A stretch of DNA of 64,000 nt from Buddleja alternifolia (GCA_019426215.1 CM033402.1:2046001-2110000), one strand, 5' to 3'. Counted from the stretch's first letter, positions 1-12,147 are shown. Program-made: numbers and translations. Notes: generated by a model not told the origin, from the sequence alone.

Positions 1-1
1 A

Positions 2-1819
2 GAGATAGTTTTTATCGACGGGTCAAGCACTCGAGATAGTGCAGGGGCCGGGATATATATAATATCTCCGTCTAAGATAATTACTAAAATGTGTGCGAAG
101 ATCGAAGGTGATTGTACTAACAACCGAGCAGAATACGAAGCTCTTATTTTAGGATTAGAAGTGCTACGAGACATGAAAGCAAAGAATGTGAAAATAAAAG
201 GAGATTCCCAGTTGATAATAAATCAAGTGAAGGGGATATTTAAATGTCTGAGTCCCGTAGCCATAGCTTCTTTTGCTCGAATAAACGAGTTGTTCAAATG
301 TTTCGAGACAGTCGAAATCTCGTATGTGCCACGGGAAGAGAATCAAATATCTAATGATTTAGCCCAATTAGCGTCGGGATAGAAGGTCGATTCAAATATG
401 TTTGAGTCAGTTATCCAACTCAAACCAAGGGTGGTTCTACCCTTTGAGCAGAGAATAGCTCGAGTACACAAAGTAGATATTCTTAAAGGGGAACAAGATT
501 GGCGTTCTGAGATCATCGAATATCTCCAAGACCCAGCTAGGGGAACATTTTCGAATAAGCTAAAGTTGATGGCACATCATTATTTTTATGATGGGCAAGA
601 ATTATATAGGAAGGATCCTCAAGGGGTTTTGTTAAAATGTCTCGATTTAGAGGATGCATTAGTTATAATGGCAGAAACCCACAAAGGGGTATGTGGAGCC
701 CATCAGTCAGGACAAAAAATGAGATGGTTGATACAAAGATATGGTTTTTACTGGCCGACTATCTTGCGAGATTGTATAAATTATGCGAAGGGATGTAAGC
801 AATGTCAGAAATATGGGAAAATTTTAAGGCAACCGATCGTAGGTTTAAATTCCATAATAAAACCCTGGCCATTTCGAGGGTGGGCCATGGACATAATCGG
901 AGAAATTAAACCAGCTTCATCAAAAAAGCATAAATACATATTAGTAGCCACCGATTACTTTACCAAGTGGATTGAGGCTAAACCTTTCGAAAGTATAAGT
1001 TCAAAACAAGTGGTCGAGTTCATTAATGAGTATATTATTACCAGATTTGGTATTCCAGAAACCATAACTTTCGATCAGGCTAGAGTATTTAATAGTACAG
1101 AAATACTCGAATTTCTGGAACAATTCGGAATAAGATTAATCAATTCGACACCTTATTATGCCCAAGCAAATGGCCAAGCTGAATCGTCAAATAAATTAAT
1201 CAAAAATTGCGTCTCGAAAATGATAAGCCAGAATCCAAAAAATTGGCACAAATTGTTAATCGACGCAATTTGGGCGTTAAGGACGATCAAGAAGGACAGC
1301 CTAGGAATATCTCCTTTTCAATTAGTATATGGACATGAAGCAGTAATTCCTTTGGAGATCAATATCAAGTCTAGACGAATATTCGAACAAGCAAGACTTT
1401 CAGCCGAAGAATATACCGAAAACATGAATATCGAAAAATTAGATCATGAAATCTTGCAAATACAAGCATTGCAATAAATAGAATTTCAAAAGAGTAGAAT
1501 TGAAAGAAGTTATAATAAGAGAGTAAACGCAAGATCTTTCGAAGTAGGAGATCTAGTTTGGAAAATGATTTTACCAGAAGGATCAAAAGATAATTTTTAT
1601 GGGAAATGGTCAGCTAAGTGGGAAGGACCATTTCTAATATCAAATAAATTATCTGGGAATGCTTTTGAACTCCAATGGACGAATGGAGATAAATATGGAA
1701 AAGCATTAAACGCGAGATATTTAAAAAAGTATACACCAAGTATATGGAAAGAAAACGAAACCATGATATTTAAAAGATTACCCGAAACGGGTAAGAATTT
1801 TTACAATAACAAAATATAA
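2..1819 (+). pseudogene. Ty3/gypsy (Tat lineage) pol: 3' part of RNase H plus integrase, broken by two stops
   Basis: This is the 3' end of a retrotransposon polyprotein; the 5' part lies outside the window. Reading one frame from base 2 gives an RNase H whose FIDGS motif holds the first catalytic Asp, followed by the conserved NRAEYEAL block. This looks like the second, archaeal-type RNase H found in Tat-lineage elements. The integrase follows. Its zinc-binding HHCC region lies at about 685-825 (H, H, then CKQC), the first catalytic Asp is in WAMDIIG, the second in ITFDQA, and the Glu in NGQAESSNK. A C-terminal GPF-like WEGPF motif is present and there is no chromodomain. TAG at 380-382 and TAA at 1475-1477 interrupt the frame, and the coding sequence resumes in the same frame after each. 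The copy is therefore inactive unless the stops are read through. Confidence 0.9.
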
Positions 1820-1843
1820 AAAGTAGCATCATTCGAAAATGTA

Positions 1844-4800
1844 CTAAGATTGAAGAAAAAACAACGAATTTGATAAAACATCTAACGATGAATCGAAGGC
1901 ATCTCTTTCGAGGACGGCGGGCTTGGCTATTTCTTCAAGTTCAAATGATAGAGCTGCAATCTGGTCGTTCAGAGTTGAGATATTCTCATTGACTTGGTTG
2001 GCGGATTGAACTAAGCGGTCCCGTTCGAGTTGAAGATCAGCGATATGGGCGTCGAGAGCAGCAACTCGAGCCATGTAACTGTCACGGGAACCTTCTAAGA
2101 TGGTGACCTGGCCACGAAGTTGATCTAGGTGTTGGGTGTGACTCGAAGAAACGGCTTCGGTAAAAGGGTTGATGCCCTGATCCGCTAAAGAGTGAAGGCG
2201 AGCAAGGCTATTCTCGAAAACTTCACGAGCGGCTTGGAACAGAGGCAGCCAAGTACTAGCCATTCTCGAAGCCGCTTCATCAAGAAGGAAACGAAGTTTC
2301 GACAATAAGTGATGATCATTGAGATTATGCCTTATGTCCATAAGGGCTTCGTTTAGAGCGACTTGAGAAAATACGGTCGGTGCTACATTGTCGAAAGAAA
2401 AAAAATCACGGAGTTAGTATGTTAAACACCAGAATGAAATAGAACATTGTGCATTTCGACGAAATAAATCTATACCTTCAGCCGGGGTAGCCATGACCGG
2501 ACTAGGTGAGATAGCCAACGGAGAGATATTAGCAACCTCTTCTATTCGTACTGAAGAGGAACGAGGAGAATCCAGGGTAGGCCGAAATTGCGATCCGAGA
2601 GCAAGGTTCGTGCCAATTCTGTGAAAAATAGCAGAGTCCATGACAATGGTGGATATTCCCGCTGTAGTACCAATTGAGAATCGCACCGAAGAAGGTAAAC
2701 TAGGCATGCCTGGAGGATCAAGGAATAAGGTTATTCAGGAAAATGAAAAATTACGTTGGTAAAAATCTGCCTAAATATGAAGTGTGGACATGATAAATTG
2801 TCTTACCTGACGAAAGAAATCTCGAGACGATGGGAGCAGTGCTCGTAGTAATCTCAGAACTGGGGCCTGTTCTCTCGAAAGTGTCACTTGATAAGTTTTC
2901 TAAGGAGAAACACAACATCAAGACAAGGTAGAGTAACAAAAGCCTGTTCATGATTATACAGCACGAGAAAAGCATAAAGGGGTTAACCAATTCAAGGGAA
3001 TATATGACACTTTCAAAAATACCTGAAGAACGGCCTATCTCGAGGGGGTCTCGATGAGTCTCAGAATGAGGTAAAGCATCTTCGAGGATAGGCGAAGACG
3101 GTCGGAGGTCGAAGTCGGGTGAACCCTCTTCAAGAATGGGTTCGAGGATATTTTCGACACCAGCCCCAATAACCGGCGTCTCCTTTTCGAGATCAGCAGC
3201 TCCACTCGAAGAGCCTACATGAGAGATGTGAATAAGCAAATATCGAATGAAGAATTAGTCTATAATTTACGAATGAAAGCTAAGGATATTTGAGTAATTA
3301 CTTGATTCACCGGAAGTCTTTTGCATATGTAAGCGTTTCCTGGATCTGGGTTGAAGAGCGTATTGAGCTGCATCGTCGTCATCTTGCTCTTTTTCTTCTT
3401 CGTTAAGTGTTCGAGGGGGTACTTCTCGAGAAATAGAAGATGTAGGCTCCCTGATGGTAAGAGCACTTCGTTTTCGGGTAACGCGCGTAGGGACGAAAAA
3501 TGACTCAGTCGGAACAGATGATTCTCGAAGGGCTTGAGACAGTGCCGCCGCTTCTCGGACTTGGGGGTTGTCTCGCTCAAATCTCCACCCCAAAGTTAAA
3601 TCATAAGGAACGATGTAATCATCATCCTGTAAGAAAGAGTATCAGAATGAATCCTAACTATTGTAGTCGAAGATTATAATAGTATATGAAAGTTACCTGA
3701 TTCGATAAGAGATTTGAAAGATGAGCCATGTCCACCGTGCCAGCGCACATTCTGGTGATATCTGTAATCTGCTTACGGATGATTGGTCTCGAATAACTGC
3801 GTGTTAAAACCTTGTTCCAAAAGTCTGCGAAACATCTCTCGACTCGGATGATTCTGCAAAAAATAGGAACAAAACATGGCGGAATCTGACTAGAGGCTTG
3901 GTTCCGAATAAGAGCTTCAGCTTTAGCCCTTTGATGATTTGCAATATGAAATTGCCTACTTGACCAAGGGCGGTTCATAGTGCCCAAGAATGGTAAAGAA
4001 AAGCATTGGGTTACACCAAATTGCCGCGCGCATAGCTGCAAAATAAAGATGGTTTAAACAAAACTCAGTTGTCGAACTGTTTGCTCAAAAATCAAAAATA
4101 CTTGAAGGAAGCAAGCTCGAAGAACAGCTCATTCGAGATCTGGTAAATTTGAAGTCGAACCTGTTCGAAATCAAGCAATGCTCGAAACCAAGATGCTCGA
4201 GACCAAGCAGGCTCGAAATCAAGCAATGCTCGAAATCAAGCATGCTCGAGCTCAAGCATGTTCGAGATCAGGGGATATTCGAGATCAAACATGTTCGAGA
4301 ATAAGGATATTCAAGAAAGCTATTTTCGAGATTAAGCGTGTCCGAAATAGGTATGTCCAGAGTTAGCATATTCGAAATTAAGCATGGAAAGAGATGCTCG
4401 AAGTTGAACATGTTCGACATCGAATATAACAAGGTTATAAAGTTTGTCATATTTATACTCAAAACATATTTAGCATACCTGAGGGTTAAACTTCAACTCC
4501 GGGGACATTATCTGCATATAGTAAATCCCGGGATGGCAAAATAGACCTCCAGTAGGGATGATCGTCTATGGAGGAGTCTAGCGAATCAATCGTTAGCATC
4601 CAATTGGGTAGAGCAGTGTGCGACCAATGATTTTGGGCTTGGTCATGCCTTGTTTCGAAGAAGGGGCACCATGTGGAAACATAGAGCGGATTATAAATGG
4701 CGCTCAAAACTTCGAGATACGACACCTTCTCGAGAGGAACTAATAAGTTTATAGCGGCCTCCCCATAGCAAACCCATTTCGAAATTGGTTCGAGCCGGAA

Positions 4801-5889
4801 GTTGGAGGGTTTTTTCGACGATTGTCGTTGCTCAACCGATTTTTCGAACGATTTTATAGTCCTGATATTCAATAGCTCAGGGTAATACAGAAAAGACCAA
4901 CATGTCAATAACCAAAGGGGGCCGGATAATTTGTGAGCATTCGAAGGGTCATTGCTCAAATTAAACATCATACGGTAAAAGTGAGATAGCATTAGCGGAG
5001 CCAGCTCGATGGGCCCCATGGTGACAGCAATATTAGCAGACAAAGTAAAAAAGGTTTTATTCACCACGCAACCGGCATTCATAAACAACCGGGAGAAGAC
5101 GAAATTTAAAAATAAAACCTCTTCGAAGGGCGTCGGTGGATCGTCACAATTGATAAAGAATTTGACTAAGGCAGTATAAGCGATATTTGCTCCCTTTGAT
5201 TTACCATGATGTTTTAGCCAATTTTCGGTAGATAGTAAGAGAGCTCGAGAATTAGGCAAAGGTTCACCCGTAGGAAGACTCATGCCCGTAGGGGAAAGGC
5301 CAGTAATTAGAGCAACATCTTCCAACGTAATTGTTTGAAAACCATGAGGTAATACAAAACAATTATACGAAGGATGCCACGAATACGCAAGGGCATCTGT
5401 TGTTACCTGCTCGAAAGGGATGATTGGGTAACAGGCTATTCGAATGAGCCCAAGAATTCGGTTACCTTCCCATTTGTTATGAAGATGATGCAACTTTTCG
5501 AACCAAGGATATGCATCGATGGCCCCGATCCATCCATTGATGGGTTTGGTCTTATTCGTCCACTCATATTTGTCCTCCACCTTACATTGAAAAAGAGGGG
5601 CATCATCCTCCAAAGCGGGCCAAGTACCGAGTAAATCAGGAACACCATCCTCAGAGGATTCGAATGCCTCGGATTGAAATCGAGGCCCGAGCCCAACATG
5701 GTTGATAGATTGACCTCGACGATCGCGGACCCAAGGCTGTATGATATGGGTAGACCCTAGAGTCGAAATCTTCACATCACTGTAGTAAGCCTCGAAATTC
5801 TTGATGATTTGATAGAGATCTTGGGCATCTTCGCTACCCAAAAGAGTTGCTCGAGCCACTAGATCCGAAATAGCATGAGAGTTAGACAT
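1844..5889 (-). CDS. Antisense, intron-containing plant mobile domain (PMD) gene carried by the Tat element
   Basis: The first exon (5889 down to about 4479, start MSNSHAISDL) encodes a plant mobile domain, recognisable by the W-x-P-x-x-N-C-F-x-L-P block and the TITLEDVALITGL core. Splice signals and phase support further exons at about 4035-3697 (starting LCARQFGV), 3626-3302, 3214-3023, 2899-2806, about 2707-2475, and a last one of about 2400-1844 that looks coiled-coil. Several junctions keep the frame. Near 4490 exon 1 is out of frame by one base: the frame reads into TAA, whereas a one-base shift would read FNPQ into exon 2. This copy is therefore probably damaged. The stop lies only 24 bp from the end of pol, in convergent orientation. 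Antisense extra ORFs with this domain are known from Tat elements; their function is unknown. Exon limits below 3 kb are approximate. Confidence 0.65.
4150..4420. repeat. TTCGA/CTCGA-rich minisatellite inside the Tat element
   Basis: About fifteen degenerate units of roughly 15 bp are repeated head to tail. Each carries a core like ATGCTCGAAATCAAG, with C/T changes in the CTCGA/TTCGA part. The array falls in the first intron region of the antisense gene, between its exons 1 and 2. Variable tandem arrays between pol and the 3' LTR are known in Ogre/Tat elements. Confidence 0.8.
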
Positions 5890-6340
5890 ACTCGAAAACG
5901 GTTCGAAAAGGTTGTCGAGAAGAGATGGAAGGGGATTTCGAAGAAGAAGGAATTTTCGAAAGAGAGAAAGATAAAGAAGGAAGATGATGAATAGTTGGAG
6001 AAAGAAAATAAAGTGAAGGATGATAGTGATGGCTAAGAACAGGAACAAGATATTTATACGGCTCTAGGTGTTCGATCACGAAAAGACACTTCTGTGCAGA
6101 ACAGAAAGAGGGAAATTTCAATCGTTTTTACCCGTTTAAAAATACGAAGAGGCTCTTACAGAAAGATGACTTAAAAACGTCAATAAAAAGAAGGGAGGTT
6201 TTAAAACCCTGATCACGAAAAGGTGCTGGGAAAAGGAACGAACACATTCGTCATATCATTCACGAACCCTTTTGAAATGAAACAATGATTAATAAGGAGA
6301 CGTGTACATTAATATACATGAACTCGAAACATTCATATAC

Positions 6341-6354
6341 ATTAGGGGGACATT
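6341..6354 (+). other. Polypurine tract of the Tat element
   Basis: The purine block AGGGGGA followed by CATT directly precedes the TG that starts the LTR. The same arrangement, on the opposite strand, borders the LTR of the second Tat element at 13227-13240, which supports the assignment. Confidence 0.7.
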
Positions 6355-7231
6355 TGTTTACACTAAAAATAAAATAGGTTGAAAGACCTAAGAAGGCCCA
6401 AAGTGAAAGACCTAAAACAGGCCCAACAACGATTAATGGGCCCAAAAGTTTAAAAGCTAAGCCCATCGTAAAAACAATAAACCAGGTCTGATAAAGTTAG
6501 AGCCAAAAGCCCGACAATAATATCCCGCCAAAACAAAGGGATTTTTTTAAAAAAAAAGAAGTTGGAAGCAGTTCTCGACGGTTGAAGAAGTTCTCGACGG
6601 TTGAAGAAGCAAGCCCACGACGCAGAAGTACAAAAGCGGGAAAGAAGATAGAGAAGAGATCATCAAATCAAAGAACAACTTATTTTTCTCTCTTATCATA
6701 GGAGTAGGCGTAAATATAATTAGGAGTAGTTTGTAGTGTAGATTTGTTCAAGAATTGCTGGATCCAATCCCGAAGTTATACCAGTGTTTCATTCATCTGT
6801 AACTAGCACGAATTGAAGACTTTTATGGAGGTATAGATTACATGCTTTCAGATTTCATTATTTGACAAGTAATTTGTATCTTGACCTGAGTTTTCTATTC
6901 ATTTTCATCGTTTTAAGAAAAGAAGATTCTCACCTAGGTATAGAATTATTTTGTGTCAGATTTAAGTATCAGAGAAATAATTCTTACCTGTACTTGAATT
7001 GTTCTTTTATAGTATTATTGTGTCATTCGAAGAAGATACATATTTTCATCAATTGCGGTCCGAACAACTAATTTAAACAACACATCGAAGTGTTAAATTC
7101 TGAACCATCGTCTAGCGTATCGAACTCGAGCGCGGGGGTTGAAAGATAATTCTAAGTGGAGAATTATCACGGGCTTGGAACGACTACTCGAAATCCTTCC
7201 CTAGTCTAGATTATTTTTTTTTTACGAAACA
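6355..7231 (+). repeat. 3' LTR of the Tat element
   Basis: The sequence begins TGTTTACACT and is the reverse complement, with divergence, of the two LTRs at 12148-13226 and 16618-17661. The match is clear at both ends: the first 30 bp, and the block around 7080-7180 containing TCTAAGTGGAGAATTATCAC. The 3' limit is set at a CA near 7231 and is uncertain by about 20 bp because the last 60 bp diverge. Confidence 0.75.
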
Positions 7232-8227
7232 TTAATGGTGGATTTACTGCTACTGCTTTTGGTGTGTAATGAAGAGAGAGAGAGAGAGAGTTATGGGCTC
7301 AACTGTCAGCTGTAACAAAGAGAAATGGGTTAATAATAGGGGCCTCAAAATTTTCGGACCAAAATTTAGTGTTTTTTTTCTGGCCCAAATCATCGAACCA
7401 CCTTATGTTTGGTCATTCATTTTAAAATATACTTATGTATAGATTGCTGGCCCCATTTTTGAAGGAGTAGCAACTTGTGTCGCTGGGCCATTTCATTAAA
7501 TCATTGAGATGGCAGAGAGTTCTGGGAAACTCTCAGGTCGCGTTCTGTAGCGGTGATATCCGGGGATAATGGCCTTTATCCCACATATCCTTTATTCTGT
7601 ACTAAGGATGCGGACCCGGGATAAATGTAAGGCCCGACCATTTATCACCGAAATCGCTGATGAGTGGTCCGCCCAAATGAGGTCAGACAAGTTATCCTTA
7701 AGTTGGAGCGCTAAATTGGTGGGCATTGATCTAGGTCGGTTTCTACCCTACACTATTCCAGTCAAGATGACCTTGTATACGAACTGACAAACGAATGATC
7801 AAGATTATAGACTGCACTTGGATACGACCAAGCTGCCTACGTACCTCTTAGGGATCAAGTCTAAAAGTAGTATCTGTATTGTAGGATCGTACTCTTAAGT
7901 CTTTGGATTATCGTGAACTATTCGAAGTATATCTCGTAGTATTTATTGCTAAGATTATCTGTCCGTGAAACTCAATAAATTGTGGTATTTATAGAGTTTC
8001 CACTCTGTACTGTAGAGTGAATGACAGATGGGACATCTCAAATTGGATGTCTAACACGTGTACTTAATAGACGGTCTCGATTGCATATCATAGGGTCGGG
8101 TCATGGGTCAACCCTACCCGGACTATTAAAAACACGCGAGGAATGTAATGCAAATATCATTGCATTAGGTACCTATTTGCTAATCTGCCTTGTACCCTCG
8201 TAAACGAGATAGTCTAAAGGTCTTACG
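7232..8227. other. Gene-free stretch; possible remnant of another LTR
   Basis: No credible gene is present. A GA microsatellite lies at about 7272-7290. From about 7500 to 8220 the sequence is GC-richer, with phrases such as GCTGCCTACGTACC that resemble LTR sequences of plant retrotransposons. I find no paired copy, PBS or PPT, so the LTR reading is tentative. Confidence 0.3.
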
Positions 8228-8366
8228 ATGTATATATATATATATATATATATGTTCCATATACGAAATGACGAAAGACGTTTATATAATTTGGCATATC
8301 AGATGTATATATATATGTTCCATATACAAAGTGACGATAGACGTTTATATAATTTGGCATATCATA
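8228..8366. repeat. Two-copy tandem repeat of about 65-75 bp with (TA)n
   Basis: Two adjacent units each begin with a run of TA, then TGTTCCATATAC, then GACGTTTATATAATTTGG and CATATCA. The first unit has the longer TA run. The short ORFs over this stretch are repeat artefacts. Confidence 0.85.
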
Positions 8367-9590
8367 AATCCCCCACTTCATTAGTTATAAAGAGATTAAT
8401 TTTAATTCATTGATTGATGATCGACGAAGTATAATAATTCATAAATGCAGCATTTAAGGCATTCGTTTCGTTGTTTTATTATAACCTTTAGTCGTTTTAT
8501 GTAATCATTACTCTGCAGCCGTTTTTATTCATTATCTCTTTACTTTATATGCAAGCCTGGTTCAGTACCAATAACTCTTTACTTCTGAATCACATTCATT
8601 GTCATTGTAAATGGACAAGATATTTGCTTTAACCAGCTACTAACAACACATAATATATACATCAATATTTACAATTTTTCAACCTCAAATAACCAACAAC
8701 TAAACAAGGGGTTAAGTGTGTGAAGTGACTTGAGTAGAAAGGACATTTATTACATAACATTTGGAAGATGGAATACATGGGAGAGTCTTATAACAGGATT
8801 ATAAGATAATGGCCTACAATAAAAACCAAACATTCACCATAGAAAACAATCCCATTACATAATCAACTGTTATATTTTCAAATAAGACCCACAATATCAA
8901 CCATTGTACAAAATTCAACTTACAAAGCAAATATATCTGAATTTATTATTGAATGCATCGTTCCACGATTTGAATGGATTTAAATCAAGTGACACACAAC
9001 AATAGAAATACAACACAAAATATTGTTACCTTCGCAGCCTCCAAGGGAACATTCACGCGATGCAACCTCGAACACATAGCGATTTTAACACTTACAAATA
9101 ATGGACATTCCGAAATCTCTAACAGTTTTTTGGTAGAGGTAGCCCCCGTTCCTTCGCGGTACTTGCTACTGAGTGAAGAAGCAATCAATTTTCCCCCTTG
9201 TTTAATAATTCTGGATTGCAAATTAAGGATGCTAATTTCATAACTTGAAAAAATTCATTATAAACGGAGGAATCAAAGGCAAGATAAAAATGGAGGAGAA
9301 ACTGATAATTCTGCTTGATGTGGGAGCGGCATTAGTATAGTATTAGGGGTAGAGCTAATATCATCATCAATTGTGTTTTATTATTAGATAATATAATGAT
9401 GAAAAACCCAAAAAGAAAAGATAATATTATATAATATAATGATGAGTTCATGAGGTTAAATAAGTGATATCTAATTACATTAACAGAAGTTTAGTTTAAC
9501 TTCAACACCAAGAAAAAAATACTATTTTTTTGGACATAAAAGGCAAATGAAAAAAAATTCTCATAAAATAATTAAATTATTTAAATCATG
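8367..9590. other. Gene-free stretch with one unidentified coding-like fragment
   Basis: Nothing is recognisable for most of this stretch. On the - strand, 9221 down to about 9030 reads as a GC-richer open frame (…KYREGTGATSTKKLLEISECP…) that ends at AAG followed by GTAACA, like an exon with a splice donor. The part just upstream (9330-9225) is also coding-like but in another frame. It could be an exon or pseudogene scrap; I do not recognise a family. Confidence 0.2.
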
Positions 9591-10160
9591 GGGCAAAAAG
9601 TGCATTTCACCGCTCTAAGTTCCACCTTTACCACTAAACCCTTTCAAAACCAAAAAACAAAGACATAATGCCTTCTACAGAATTTAAATGTGTAACACTT
9701 TATTGCGAAATCGATATTAAAATACTATTTTATTGCAATCCCAGTTGTGAGCCAACCACTATTTATTTGCATGGTCATGAATATCGTTTATCATCTCTCA
9801 TGCGAATCAATTATGCTCTGTAAAATTGGTTCCACACGTAATAAGATGAAAATCTGATTTCTCAAAATTGACACATTCGTAATTTACTTGTTTAAAGACA
9901 TGAATTCTCAGACAACTATTCATAATTTTCAAGAAAAAAAATATGGGACAAAGAATGCTTCAATATGAATATATATATATATAAAGAATTTTTGTGACCA
10001 TACAAATGGATAGTGGTTGGCCGTGACTGAGATTGCAATGAAAATATTATATTAATATTAATTTTGGGTCAAATTTTAGGGGGTATAATCTCGTTTTTGG
10101 GTTTTGAAAGGATTTAGTGATAAAAGGTGGAATTTAGAGAGGGTGAAGTGCAATTTACCC
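9591..10160. mobile_element. MITE with long terminal inverted repeats (about 570 bp)
   Basis: The ends are inverted copies of each other for about 65 bp: GGGCAAAAAGTGCATTTCACC at the left, and GGTGAAGTGCAATTTACCC at the right. Shared inner blocks include CCACCTTT…ACTAAA and CTTTCAAAACC. The flanks TTAAATCATG and TTAAAGATG resemble a decayed 9-10 bp target-site duplication, which would suit a Mutator-like MITE. It has no coding capacity. Confidence 0.75.
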
Positions 10161-10253
10161 TTTAAAGATGATTCAAGTCTCTTAAGAAAGTATTGAAATG
10201 ACTAAAACAGCCACCAACAAATAACATGGTAATAGTTTGTAAGGTTAAATTAA

Positions 10254-10953
10254 GAGAAAATAGCAGATAATCCTCCCAAATTATGAGGTGATGTGCGCTT
10301 TGCCCTGAAACTATTAAAAGTTGCACTCAACACCTTAAATTATCATATATGTGCACTTTGCCCCCTCGGTCAGCTTCAGGCAGCACACAGGGGCAAAGTG
10401 CTACAAACCGCATAGGTGAGGGGGCAAAGCGCACATCACTTCATAGGTAAGGGGGCAAAGCGCACATGTACTAATTTTTTTATTTTTTAATTTTTATACT
10501 TTTTTTCATTTATTTTCATGTTTCCGGATTTTTGAATTGTCTTTTTTATTTTTAGAAAATTATGAATATTTGAATTTATACTTCTTTTCATTGTTTTCTT
10601 ATTTATTTTCATGTTTTATTTTTATTTTTCTTATTTTCATATTTGAAAATTATTTATTTCACATCTAGAAATAATATTTTAAGAAAAATCTAAATAAATC
10701 CCAATATGCATGATTTAAATTGAACGATGAATGGGTAAAAAAATTTCTGAAGCTGACCGAGGGGGGTTAAGTTAATATTAAGAATATTTGAATTTAAAAA
10801 AAAAATATATGATAGTTTAGGGTGCTTCCCGAAGCTGACCAAGGGGGCAAAGTGCACATATATGATAGTTTAGGGTGTTGAGTGCAACTTTTAATAGTTT
10901 GGGGGGCAAAGCGCACATCACCTCATAATTTGGGGGGTATCTGCTATTTTCTC
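10254..10953. mobile_element. Mutator-like MITE with a perfect 9-bp target-site duplication
   Basis: The element is exactly 700 bp. Its ends start GAGAAAATAGCAGATA in inverted orientation, and the inverted repeat continues for about 120 bp with blocks such as GGTGATGTGCGCTTTGCCC and AGTTGCACTCAACACC. It is flanked by TTAAATTAA at 10245-10253 and at 10954-10962. A 9-bp duplication and long inverted ends are the hallmark of Mutator-like elements. The interior is AT-rich with partial repeats of the end motifs and no transposase. Confidence 0.92.
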
Positions 10954-11053
10954 TTAAATTAATCAATACTTAATTGCACAGTCTAGTTTACTTCAAACGG
11001 CAAAAGATTTTTTGACCCTTAATCTATTGATTTTATACAAATTTGGACCCTAA

Positions 11054-11616
11054 GGCTTTGTTTGGATGTGTTTTCATTTCATTTTCAACCCTCATTTTCT
11101 AAAATGTATGGGAGAATGAATTTTTTAATTTTCGTGTGAAAATATAAGCATGTTTGGATGTGTTTCTGAAATTTGTTGAAATTGATGATATATGAAATGA
11201 TTGAGTTAGTTAAAATTAATGATTATGTGAATAATATATATAAAATAATAGGTAATAATATATTGATTAAATATATTTATAAATAAAAATGATAAAAATC
11301 GATCTCAAAAAGAGCATTAAAAATATTCAAAATGGATCTTAAAATGTGCATGTGCCTATGAAGGTTAAAATCATGTATTTTATTCCACTATAGTATCACA
11401 ATTGTTGCCGAAAATGTGAATTTTTTTAGAAGGAGATGTGAGAGAAATAAAAATGTAAGTGTGATTTGATAAAGTAAAATGTAGTTATTGGAGAATCTGA
11501 AATTGAAAATGAAAATAAGCGTATTTTCAGATGAGAATGGTGTAAAGTGAGTATTCTTATTTTTAAATGAGATTGAAAATGAAAATATGGATTCGGAAAC
11601 ACAAACAAACATAGCC
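11054..11616. mobile_element. Tourist/PIF-Harbinger-like MITE with TAA target duplication
   Basis: The left end reads GGCTTTGTTTGGATGTG; the right end reads CACAAACAAACATAGCC, its imperfect inverse. TAA lies directly outside both ends (11051-11053 and 11617-11619), the 3-bp duplication expected of PIF/Harbinger elements. At 563 bp it is long for a Tourist MITE and encodes no protein. Confidence 0.85.
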
Positions 11617-11619
11617 TAA

Positions 11620-12147
11620 ACTTTTAAGCGTACCAATTCAACAATTCTGGGGTGTATTAAAGTTGACCCTTTTATAAAAAAAATCAGCCACTTAAAACAA
11701 AGTATTTATTTTTCGTCCCCTATAAATTTACTACTATTTGTAAAACCCACATTCTCCTGAAGTTTGAATTTTCAGCAAATGACTCCTCTATAATATCTTT
11801 CGACAAAGATTTGACAAAATTCTACTAAAAACGCAAGTACTCAACATTCTTATTCATTATATACTTACGAAAAATATATATGAGTTTTAGGAACTAAACC
11901 AAGTTTTTTCCCCCCCATAATATTGATAATTCTTTGTAATCAAGTAAAGCAATCAAATTAAAATCTACCTCTTACTCATAAATGAAAATGTGTATATTTA
12001 TAATAAATGCATAAATCTAAAACTATTCTCGCGGACACTTATGTTCGAATACGTGACTCCTCAGAAATTCTTAAGTCAAAATTTAATATTTGATGTCACC
12101 GTTTGACTTTTCAAAAAATAAAATAAAACGACATTGCTAATTGTTTG
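11620..12147. other. Gene-free AT-rich stretch
   Basis: No gene, RNA or repeat structure is recognisable between the MITE on the left and the Tat LTR on the right. Confidence 0.5.

Noticed and set aside
8190..8413. ORFs rich in Tyr/Ile/Met
   Set aside because: They arise from the (TA)n tandem repeat.
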